From positions 1 to 7,574 of the forward strand of contig MGEY01000024.1 of assembly GCA_001791615.1 (NCBI GenBank): DNA of 7,574 bases, in the 5' to 3' direction. The notes under the pieces were generated by a model that saw only the letters and a program-made list of their open reading frames with translations, did no database searches and was not told the origin of the DNA. Every line of letters starts with the position of its first letter. Positions within the stretch are counted from its first letter, which is position 1. This document shows positions 1-5,874 of this stretch, piece by piece. Position numbers and translations under genes: made by a program. The DNA is from Candidatus Uhrbacteria bacterium RIFOXYA2_FULL_40_9 (GTDB lineage: Bacteria; Patescibacteriota; Patescibacteriia; UBA9934; GWF2-40-263).

Positions 1-68
1 ATGAAGCATCACCTTGTTTGACATAGAGCCTTTCTTTCTTGACAGGGTCTTTCTTGAGTTAGGAACAA

Positions 69-97
69 TTGACGGAAAGCCGTTTTTTCGCTATCCT
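69..97 (+). promoter_or_regulatory. Candidate sigma-70-type promoter for infB
   Basis: The -35-like TTGACG (69-74, five of six consensus bases) is followed by a 17-bp spacer and the -10-like TATCCT (92-97, four of six). Transcription would start near 104, giving a leader of about 20 nt before the infB start. The spacing is ideal and the position fits, but this was found by eye. Confidence 0.4.
71..88 (+). terminator. Weak hairpin plus T-run upstream of infB (possible terminator of an upstream gene)
   Basis: A short stem (ACGG 72-75 with CCGT 80-83, plus a possible G-T wobble) closes a 4-nt AAAG loop and runs into six Ts (83-88). The stem is much weaker than the other terminators in this window. 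It overlaps the -35 element of the candidate infB promoter. All three forward frames close early (stops at 2-4, 19-21 and 24-26), so an upstream gene could end at the left edge, but its few remaining codons are not recognisable. Bases 1-70 hold nothing else that can be supported. Confidence 0.25.
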
Positions 98-125
98 TTC
101 AATCACTTAACCTTTACGCGTGCCT

Positions 126-2153
126 ATGAATATTACAGAACTTGCTCGCCGTCTTCGGGCATCACCAGAAGAACTTCGAGAAAAACTCCCGTTACTTGGT
201 TTCAGCCTAGGAAAGAAAGCAATCAAAATTGATAATCGTCAAGCAGAACGTATTACTTTGGCTTGGAGTGAAATGCGTCGTAAAGAACGTCTTGCAAAAA
301 AAATGGAAGAGCAACAACAGTTGCAAGAACGTCGTCAACAAGTGAAGGATCCTTCTCTATTTAAACCCCTTCCTCTCCCAGATGTTATTACCGTCCGTGA
401 TTTTGCTTCTCGTATGGCTCTTCCAGTTCCTCGTGTCATGCAAGAGCTTATGCAAAACGGTATTCTTGCTTCTTTGAATGAGCGAATTGATTTTGATACA
501 GCTTCTATTATTGCAGAAGATTTAGGCTTTAAGGCAACGTTGGAAGAAGGCCACATAGGAGCTCATGAAGAAGCCATGGTAGATCGTGTACGAAAAGTTG
601 CTGAAGAAACAGAGGCATCTCGATTGCAAATACGTCCTCCTGTGATTGTTGTGATGGGGCATGTTGACCATGGAAAAACAAAACTTCTTGACGCGATTCG
701 AAAAACCAATGTTGTGGATACAGAAGCAGGAGGGATCACTCAACACATTGGTGCCTATCAAGTGGAGCGCAAAGGACAACAACTCACGTTTATCGATACT
801 CCAGGGCATGAAGCGTTTACAGTCATGCGTTCTCGAGGAGCAAAAGTCGCGGATATTGCAATTTTAGTTGTTGCCGTTGATGATGGGGTTCAACCTCAAA
901 CAAAAGAGGCCATTAACATTATTCAATCTGCAGGATTGCCTTTTATGGTAGCCCTGAACAAGATTGATCGACCAGAAGCAAACATCGACCGCGTAAAAGG
1001 AGAGCTTGCTGAATTGAAACTTGTCCCAGAAGATTGGGGAGGAAAGACTGTAATGGCCCCTATTTCTGCAAAGCAAGGAACAGGTATTGATGATTTGCTT
1101 GATATGTTACTTCTTGTCTATGAGATGGAAAAAGAGAAGATCGTAGCAGATCCCACTCGTCCAGCCATTGGAACCGTGATTGAATCAAATGTGGATCCAG
1201 GAGCTGGAGCAGTGGCAACGGTATTGGTGCAAAATGGAACCATGCACATAGGAGATGCTATTGGGGTACGCGATGGATTTTATGGACGTGTTCGTGCCAT
1301 GCAAGACTGGACAGGATCTACACTGCAAGACGCTCCTCCTTCAACCCCTGTGAAGATTATTGGATGGAAGGTTGCTCCTGCAGTGGGAGATATTATGGAA
1401 GTAGCAACAGACGCAAAGCAATTACAAAAAATTAAGGCTACGGATATTTCGAAAAAAGCCACAGAAGAAGTTGCTACTATCAAAAAGAGACCAGAAGTAA
1501 CAGAAGAAGATGGAAAGAAGATTCTAAATTTGATCATTCGTGCAGACGTCTTGGGTTCTTTAGAAGCTATTTTGGGAATGCTTGATCGTCTTGAACATGA
1601 GGATGTTGGGGTGCGGGTTGTTCAAAAAGGACTTGGAAATATTACGGATACAGATGTAGCAAGTGCAGAAGCAGATCATTCTCTTATCATGGGTTTTAAT
1701 GTTAGACCTACCCCATCAGCAGAAGAATTAGCTCGTGAAAAGAACGTCACCATTGTTGAACACAAGATTATTTATAAGTTGTTCGAAGATATTCTCGATC
1801 GGTTACAAGAGTTGCTCCCTTCAGAGATGATTTTGACAGAGCTTGGAGTTGTAGAGGTTTTAGCAAATTTCAGAAAAATTGAAAAAGGATGGATTGTGGG
1901 AGGAAAAGTAAAAACCGGAAAGATTGTGCCAAATGGACAAGTCCGTTTGAAACGTGGAGAGGAATATATTAGTGAAGGTGAAATTGTGTCTTTACAAATT
2001 GGTCGATCAGACGCCAAACAAGTCACAGGTGGTCAGGAGTTTGGCATGACCTTTAAAGGCAAAGTCAAACCAGAAATAGGAGATATTATGGAAGTGTATT
2101 CACAAAAACGTAAAGCACGAACCTTGGTGATTGAGGGTGTTTCAAAGAGATAA
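126..2153 (+). CDS. infB: Translation initiation factor IF-2
   Basis: IF2 is the GTPase that recruits initiator fMet-tRNA to the 30S subunit and promotes 50S joining. The product is about 675 aa, near the short end for bacterial IF2 (E. coli 890, B. subtilis about 716), because the N-terminal linker is minimal. Visible in order: an IF2_N-like helical domain (about 1-50), a charged coiled linker (50-80), a second IF2_N-like unit (about 88-136), then the G domain with GHVDHGKT (178-185), GGIT (202-205), DTPGH (224-228), NKID (278-281) and SAK (314-316). Domain II starts near 347, domain III near 466 and the fMet-tRNA-binding C-terminal domain near 574. The protein is complete, with all GTPase motifs intact. 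A GTG at 120 is in frame, but ATG 126 gives the MNITELARRL start usual for short IF2. No Shine-Dalgarno is visible. The usual neighbours nusA and rbfA are not seen in this window. Confidence 0.97.
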   Translation: MNITELARRLRASPEELREKLPLLGFSLGKKAIKIDNRQAERITLAWSEMRRKERLAKKMEEQQQLQERRQQVKDPSLFKPLPLPDVITVRDFASRMALPVPRVMQELMQNGILASLNERIDFDTASIIAEDLGFKATLEEGHIGAHEEAMVDRVRKVAEETEASRLQIRPPVIVVMGHVDHGKTKLLDAIRKTNVVDTEAGGITQHIGAYQVERKGQQLTFIDTPGHEAFTVMRSRGAKVADIAILVVAVDDGVQPQTKEAINIIQSAGLPFMVALNKIDRPEANIDRVKGELAELKLVPEDWGGKTVMAPISAKQGTGIDDLLDMLLLVYEMEKEKIVADPTRPAIGTVIESNVDPGAGAVATVLVQNGTMHIGDAIGVRDGFYGRVRAMQDWTGSTLQDAPPSTPVKIIGWKVAPAVGDIMEVATDAKQLQKIKATDISKKATEEVATIKKRPEVTEEDGKKILNLIIRADVLGSLEAILGMLDRLEHEDVGVRVVQKGLGNITDTDVASAEADHSLIMGFNVRPTPSAEELAREKNVTIVEHKIIYKLFEDILDRLQELLPSEMILTELGVVEVLANFRKIEKGWIVGGKVKTGKIVPNGQVRLKRGEEYISEGEIVSLQIGRSDAKQVTGGQEFGMTFKGKVKPEIGDIMEVYSQKRKARTLVIEGVSKR

Positions 2154-2166
2154 AATCCTGTATACT

Positions 2167-2208
2167 AAAAAAGCGCGAGGTGGGAATTCTATACCTCTCG
2201 CTTTTTTT
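2167..2208 (+). terminator. Rho-independent terminator after infB
   Basis: A 9-bp stem with one C-T mismatch (arms 2173-2181 and 2193-2201) encloses an 11-nt loop and is followed by seven Ts (2202-2208). Six As (2167-2172) precede the 5' arm and can lengthen the stem. It lies 13 nt after the infB stop and separates infB from trxA. Confidence 0.9.
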
Positions 2209-2239
2209 CACCAATTATTATTTATTTTTACAATGTTTT

Positions 2240-2557
2240 ATGTCTGTTTTACATCTTACAAAAGAATCATTTGACCAATCTGTCCTTCATGCAGAAAAGC
2301 CTGTACTTGTGGATTTCTGGGCACCTTGGTGTGGACCCTGTCAGATGATGAGTCCTGTGATCGATGGGCTTGCAGAAGAAATGGAAACAGCAGTGTTTGG
2401 AAAAGTGAATGTGGATGAAGAACAAGTATTGGCTCAAGAACATAATATTCTTTCGATCCCAACTTTTCTTATTTATAAACACGGTCAAGTCGTTGATCAA
2501 TTTTCCGGAGCCATGAAAAAAGAAGATTTGCAATCACGTCTTGAAAAACATCTCTAA
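2240..2557 (+). CDS. trxA: Thioredoxin
   Basis: This is a small cytosolic dithiol-disulfide oxidoreductase that passes electrons from thioredoxin reductase to target proteins. At 105 aa it matches classical bacterial thioredoxin (E. coli 108 aa). The active site WCGPC is at 30-34 (Cys31 and Cys34), with the buried Asp25, the helix Pro39 and the cis-Pro loop IPT (Pro74) all in place. The frame is open upstream to a GTG at 2180, which would add a hydrophobic N-terminus resembling a membrane anchor. That extension starts inside the infB terminator, so ATG 2240 is preferred. There is no Shine-Dalgarno. A -10-like TACAAT (2229-2234) ends 5 nt before the ATG, so the mRNA may be leaderless. trxB follows after 2 nt. 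Confidence 0.96.
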   Translation: MSVLHLTKESFDQSVLHAEKPVLVDFWAPWCGPCQMMSPVIDGLAEEMETAVFGKVNVDEEQVLAQEHNILSIPTFLIYKHGQVVDQFSGAMKKEDLQSRLEKHL

Positions 2558-2559
2558 CT

Positions 2560-3483
2560 ATGGAAACTCGTCGTCTTATTATTATTGGATCAGGACCCGC
2601 TGGTTATACAGCCGCTATTTATGCAGCGCGGGCAGGGTTAAAACCTCTTGTTTTTGCCGGACCACAAAAAGGTGGGCAACTCATGTGGACTACAGAGGTG
2701 GAGAATTTCCCTGGGTTTCCAGATGGAGTGATGGGGCCAGAGCTTATGGATCGTTGTCGCAAACAAGCTGAACGTTTTGAAGCAGAAGTGGTAGATACTT
2801 CTGTGGATCACATAGATTTGTCTCACAAGCCTTTTGTTGTAAAGGTTGGTGATCAAGAACATCATGCTGATTCTCTTATCATTGCCACAGGAGCTTCTGC
2901 TAAATGGTTAGGAATTCCAGGAGAAGAAGAATATAAAGGAAGAGGTGTTTCTGCATGTGCGACTTGCGATGGGTTCTTTTTTCGAGGAAAAAATGTTGTG
3001 GTTGTTGGTGCAGGAGATGCTGCTTTAGAAGAAGCAACTTTTCTCACAAAATTTGCAAATAAGATTACTGTTTTCGTAAGGTCTGGAGAGATGAGAGGAT
3101 CAAAACCTTTGCAAGACCGTGCAAAAGAGGAAGATAAAATTCATATCATTTATTTTACAGAAGTAAAAGAAGTTCTTGGTGATGGACAGAAAGTTACAGG
3201 ATTAAAGATTATAAATAATCAAACAGGAGAAGAATCAGAAATCGCAACGGATGGGCTTTTTGTCACAATTGGACATAAGCCGAATACGGAATTAGTTGAA
3301 GGTAAGCTTGATTTAACAAAAGGCTATCTTGTGACAGAGCCAGGAAGTAGCAAAACATCTGTTGAAGGAGTCTTTGCAGCTGGAGATGTTGCAGATTGGA
3401 AGTATCGCCAAGCCATTACGGCCGCAGGATCTGGGTGTATGGCTGCTCTTGATTGTCAACGATGGCTTTCTGAAAAAGAATAA
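2560..3483 (+). CDS. trxB: Thioredoxin reductase, FAD-dependent, with altered NADPH motif
   Basis: This low-molecular-weight, homodimeric thioredoxin reductase should reduce the adjacent TrxA using NAD(P)H through FAD and a redox disulfide. The 307 aa fit the family (about 310-320). The FAD-binding GSGPAG is at 10-15, the CATC redox centre is Cys133/Cys136, the second dinucleotide motif GAGDAA is at 150-155, and the C-terminal FAD motif GDVADWKYRQAITAAGSG is present. The 2'-phosphate-binding HRRxxxR motif of NADPH-specific enzymes reads V-R-S-(3)-R here (173-179), keeping two Arg but losing His and one Arg, so weaker NADPH selectivity is possible. It lies 2 nt after trxA, so the two are almost certainly co-transcribed and perhaps translationally coupled. 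No Shine-Dalgarno is seen. Confidence 0.95.
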   Translation: METRRLIIIGSGPAGYTAAIYAARAGLKPLVFAGPQKGGQLMWTTEVENFPGFPDGVMGPELMDRCRKQAERFEAEVVDTSVDHIDLSHKPFVVKVGDQEHHADSLIIATGASAKWLGIPGEEEYKGRGVSACATCDGFFFRGKNVVVVGAGDAALEEATFLTKFANKITVFVRSGEMRGSKPLQDRAKEEDKIHIIYFTEVKEVLGDGQKVTGLKIINNQTGEESEIATDGLFVTIGHKPNTELVEGKLDLTKGYLVTEPGSSKTSVEGVFAAGDVADWKYRQAITAAGSGCMAALDCQRWLSEKE

Positions 3484-3489
3484 AAAAAG

Positions 3490-3513
3490 AAGAACGGGCA
3501 ACCGTTCTTTTTT
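3490..3513 (+). terminator. Rho-independent terminator of the trxA-trxB operon
   Basis: A perfect 8-bp stem (3490-3497 with 3502-3509) is capped by a GCAA (GNRA-type) tetraloop and runs into a six-T tract (3508-3513). It lies directly after the trxB stop codon. Confidence 0.93.
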
Positions 3514-3515
3514 GG

Positions 3516-3544
3516 TTGATGATTTTGTTCCATGGGCGTATTCT
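3516..3544 (+). promoter_or_regulatory. Candidate promoter for gdhA
   Basis: TTGATG (3516-3521) and TATTCT (3539-3544) are separated by exactly 17 bp and lie between the trxB terminator and the gdhA start, predicting a leader of about 23 nt. A competing -10-like TTTAAT at 3558-3563 would give an almost leaderless mRNA but has no good -35. Found by eye only. Confidence 0.35.
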
Positions 3545-3573
3545 GTTCTTACTAATCTTTAATCGATCATCTT

Positions 3574-4794
3574 ATGCCAACACCTTTTGAGCACGCCCTG
3601 GCACAATTGCAACGGGCAAATGCAGTTCATCCTTTTTCTGAAGATTTTCTTAAAATTTTCGCTTCACCGGATCGAAAAATAGAAATTTCCATTCCTGTTC
3701 AAATGGATGATGGACAAACAAAGATTTTTGAAGGGTACCGAGTTCAGCACAATAATGCTCGCGGACCGTATAAAGGAGGAATTCGATTCCATCAAGATAC
3801 AGATATTGAAGAAGTCAAAGCCTTGGCTCTTTGGATGGCGCTTAAATGTGCGGTTGTGAATATTCCCATGGGAGGAGGAAAAGGCGGTGTGACAGTTAAT
3901 CCAAAAGAGCTTTCTGAATCAGAACTTGAACAACTTTCACGCGGGTTTGTGAAGCGTCTCGCAGATGTGCTTGGACCACAAAAAGATGTTCCAGCACCTG
4001 ATGTGAATACCAATCCAACGATCATGGCATGGATGGCAGATGAATACGCAAAGATTACCGGTGATACCACAGGAGCGGTTATCACGGGAAAGCCACTGGA
4101 TGCAGGGGGATCAGAAGGTCGTGGAACTGCAACCGCGCAAGGAGGATTTTATGCTTTTAATGCTTTGCAAGAAAAATTAGGTTTGCCAGAAAAGTGTAGA
4201 GTTGTCATTCAGGGGTTTGGAAATGCTGGACAAAACGCTGCAGAGATTTGGTCTCAAGCAGGACATACCATCATTGCTTTAGCTGATTCTCGTGGAGCCA
4301 TTTACAAAGCAGATGGATTGGAAGTTGAAGCAGTGGTTCATCACAAACAAGCAACAGGAGCACTTGCCGGATTCCCTGGAGCACAAGAAATATCACAGGA
4401 AGAACTCCTTTCTCTTACCTGTGATGTGCTTATTCCTGCAGCATTGGAAAACCAAATTCGTCAAGATAATGTTGATCAAATTAAGGCAAAAGTTGTTTTT
4501 GAACTTGCTAATGGTCCAACCACTCCGGAAGCAGATGACGTCTTGTTTGGTAAAGGAGTTCCTGTTGTTCCAGATATTTTGGCCAATGCCGGTGGGGTGA
4601 CGGTCTCTACGTTTGAATGGGAACAAAATGTTAAAGGAGAACATTGGACTGTAGAAGAAGTTTTTGAAAAATTACAACGCATGATGGAATTAGAAGCTTC
4701 AATGATTTTTGGGAAAGCAGAGGAATTGAAAACAGATTTGCGCAGAGCCGCATTTATTGTTGCTCTCGAGCGTATTCAAGAAGCCATGAAATAA
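3574..4794 (+). CDS. gdhA: Glutamate dehydrogenase (hexameric Glu/Leu/Phe/Val dehydrogenase family)
   Basis: The enzyme interconverts L-glutamate with 2-oxoglutarate plus ammonium using NAD(P)H, linking nitrogen and central carbon metabolism in the cytosol. It has 406 aa, close to archaeal-type group II enzymes (about 415-420). The substrate domain shows YKGGIRFH (Lys67), Lys91, PMGGGKGG (catalytic Lys103) and APDVNT (Asp143). The spacings of 24, 12 and 40 residues equal those of Lys89, Lys113, Lys125 and Asp165 in the Clostridium symbiosum enzyme. Ser345, in GGVTVS, matches its glutamate-selecting Ser380. Together these favour glutamate over leucine or phenylalanine. The Rossmann motif is GFGNAG (214-219), and strand 2 ends in ALADSRG; coenzyme choice cannot be decided by eye. 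It is monocistronic, between two terminators, with no Shine-Dalgarno. Confidence 0.95.
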   Translation: MPTPFEHALAQLQRANAVHPFSEDFLKIFASPDRKIEISIPVQMDDGQTKIFEGYRVQHNNARGPYKGGIRFHQDTDIEEVKALALWMALKCAVVNIPMGGGKGGVTVNPKELSESELEQLSRGFVKRLADVLGPQKDVPAPDVNTNPTIMAWMADEYAKITGDTTGAVITGKPLDAGGSEGRGTATAQGGFYAFNALQEKLGLPEKCRVVIQGFGNAGQNAAEIWSQAGHTIIALADSRGAIYKADGLEVEAVVHHKQATGALAGFPGAQEISQEELLSLTCDVLIPAALENQIRQDNVDQIKAKVVFELANGPTTPEADDVLFGKGVPVVPDILANAGGVTVSTFEWEQNVKGEHWTVEEVFEKLQRMMELEASMIFGKAEELKTDLRRAAFIVALERIQEAMK

Positions 4795-4805
4795 AGAATA
4801 AATGG

Positions 4806-4835
4806 AAAAGAGTGGAGAAAATAGCCACTCTTTTT
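4806..4835 (+). terminator. Rho-independent terminator of gdhA
   Basis: A perfect 10-bp stem (4806-4815 with 4825-4834) encloses a 9-nt loop and ends in a T-run (4831-4835). It starts 12 nt after the gdhA stop. Confidence 0.92.
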
Positions 4836-4862
4836 CTATTCATGATTTTTTTCTATTCATGA
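4831..4862. repeat. 17-bp tandem duplication downstream of the gdhA terminator
   Basis: The 15-mer TTTTTCTATTCATGA occurs at 4831-4845 and again, without mismatch, at 4848-4862. The period is 17 bp and two Ts fill the gap. The first copy begins with the terminator T-run, so the duplication repeats the terminator tail and its flank. It lies between gdhA and the promoter region of the phosphatase gene. Confidence 0.85.
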
Positions 4863-4863
4863 C

Positions 4864-4892
4864 TTGCCAGAATTGTCATTTTCTATTACTCT
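4864..4892 (+). promoter_or_regulatory. Candidate promoter for the PP2C-like gene
   Basis: TTGCCA (4864-4869, five of six) is followed by 17 bp and TACTCT (4887-4892, three of six). Transcription from here would start near 4899 and give a leader of about 36 nt that begins just before the CGTTCTTT element shared with the convergent gene. The weak -10 keeps confidence low. Confidence 0.3.
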
Positions 4893-4901
4893 TAACCGTC
4901 G

Positions 4902-4934
4902 CGTTCTTTAGACAAAAATACCAAGGGAGGTCTC
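4902..4934 (+). promoter_or_regulatory. 5' leader with strong Shine-Dalgarno for the PP2C-like gene
   Basis: AAGGGAGGT (4923-4931) is a near-full match to the anti-Shine-Dalgarno end of 16S rRNA. It sits 4 nt (counted from GGAGG) before GTG 4935 and fixes that codon as the start. The string GGAGGTCTC just before the start and the CGTTCTTT at 4902-4909 both recur in front of the convergent gene (reverse strand 6790-6798 and 6813-6820). Confidence 0.75.
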
Positions 4935-5813
4935 GTGCCAGAAGGAATCGCTGTGTCTCACAATCCATCGACTCTTCAGAGTGATCACCTGGTCACTTCT
5001 GGAAATGGATGGGGATCCTTTCAGCTTTTGGGTGAAGGAAAGCCTGGGAAGACAATCATTCAACAAGATCGTTTGCGAGTTATTGAGAATTGGATGGACG
5101 GAACCCTCTTTCTTCTTTGTGATGGTCATGCCAATGGTGGTGATCTGGCTGCGCAGTTGGTCATTGATCAATTCCCAGACCTGCTTCTTTCTCATGATTT
5201 TATTCATCAGCGTTTTGTTGCTACTGAACGTGCTTGTGTGGCCATGGATCGTGTGATTGAAGAACAGACTGATGGGGGAACAACTCTCGCTTTAGTTCAC
5301 ATAACACAACGGGATATTTTTGTTGTGAACTTGGGGGATACCCGTGTTTCCACCCTTGAGTTACAAAGACTCCGATCTTGTACAAGAGATCATCGTGTAG
5401 CAAGTCTGTTTCCAGAAGATGAGTTGAAAATCCGCCGACGTGGAGGACTCTTCATCCAATCTGGAAAGCAACGTTTTCTTGCTTCTCTAGACCTTCGATC
5501 TGGCATTGCCATTACTCATACATTGGGAGATCGTCGTTATGGGCGCGGTGCTTCAACGTTTCCAACTATTGTGGCCTATTCTTGGGAGGGGATGACAGAT
5601 GCGACACATCTCATTTTGTGGGTTGATGGCGTTTGGGAAACTTTTGAAGAAGCAATTATCACCACTAGTTTGTTGCGCTATTGGATTCGTTCTCAAACTT
5701 CTGTGAGAGAATCTACCCAAGAACTTTCTCAGCAATTGGTTCGCTGTTGTCCAGGAGACAACGCAAGTGCAATCGTGATCGATCTTGATCATTTCCGCCC
5801 GCCAGACTGGTAG
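4935..5813 (+). CDS. Divergent PP2C-family (PPM) Ser/Thr protein phosphatase
   Basis: This is a predicted metal-dependent phosphatase removing phosphate from Ser/Thr residues; the substrate is unknown. The 292 aa cover one PP2C domain with no membrane segment or extra domain. Motifs in order: QQD (Asp45, usually NED/NQD), LCDGHANGG (Asp63 to Gly69), GGTTLA then NLGDTR (132-137), TRDHRV (150-155), THTLGDRRYG (194-203), LWVDGVWE (Asp231, usually SDGLW) and GDNAS (Asp275). These Asp residues match the metal ligands of human PPM1A (Asp38, Asp60, Asp239, Asp282), so catalysis looks possible. The phosphate-binding Arg five residues before the first Asp is replaced by Thr40. GTG 4935 is chosen because of the strong Shine-Dalgarno. 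The last codons form the 5' arm of its own terminator. No kinase partner is in this window; the next gene is convergent. Confidence 0.85.
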   Translation: MPEGIAVSHNPSTLQSDHLVTSGNGWGSFQLLGEGKPGKTIIQQDRLRVIENWMDGTLFLLCDGHANGGDLAAQLVIDQFPDLLLSHDFIHQRFVATERACVAMDRVIEEQTDGGTTLALVHITQRDIFVVNLGDTRVSTLELQRLRSCTRDHRVASLFPEDELKIRRRGGLFIQSGKQRFLASLDLRSGIAITHTLGDRRYGRGASTFPTIVAYSWEGMTDATHLILWVDGVWETFEEAIITTSLLRYWIRSQTSVRESTQELSQQLVRCCPGDNASAIVIDLDHFRPPDW

Positions 5814-5823
5814 GGCGGTTTTT
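5795..5823 (+). terminator. Terminator overlapping the 3' end of the PP2C-like gene
   Basis: CCGCCC (5795-5800) pairs with GGGCGG (5813-5818), with an inner CCA/TGG pairing possible in the 12-nt loop, and five Ts follow (5819-5823). The 5' arm is coding sequence, and the last base of the TAG stop (5811-5813) is in the 3' arm, so the C-terminus FRPPDW is written by the hairpin. Confidence 0.85.
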
Positions 5824-5839
5824 GTTTTTCTTTGATAAC

Positions 5840-5869
5840 AAAAAACCGCCAACATCAACATACTGGCGG
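5840..5869 (-). terminator. Terminator of the convergent minus-strand gene
   Basis: Read on the reverse strand, CCGCCA (5869-5864) pairs with TGGCGG (5851-5846) across a 12-nt loop, followed by six Ts (5845-5840). It lies just after the stop of the minus-strand gene. Its GGCGG plus T-run is complementary to the matching part of the forward terminator. Confidence 0.85.
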
Positions 5870-5874
5870 ATTTA

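Noticed and set aside
14..232. Open frame of 72 codons at the left edge
   Set aside because: It overlaps infB by about 100 bases in another frame, has no start signal and resembles no protein family.
2161..2166. TATACT after the infB stop as a -10 box for trxA
   Set aside because: There is no suitable -35 at 16-18 bp, and the transcript would run straight into the infB terminator.
2180..2239. In-frame N-terminal extension of trxA starting at GTG 2180, giving a hydrophobic segment like a membrane anchor
   Set aside because: It starts inside the infB terminator hairpin and covers its T-run; ATG 2240 gives a normal-length cytosolic thioredoxin.
4292..4600. Open frames of 80-100 codons inside gdhA on both strands
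   Set aside because: They are shadows of the gdhA reading frame with no start signals or recognisable protein features.
4859..4879. Inverted repeat ATGAC-N11-GTCAT around the -35 of the PP2C-like gene as an operator
   Set aside because: Only 5 bp per arm with a poorly symmetrical centre; such repeats are common by chance.
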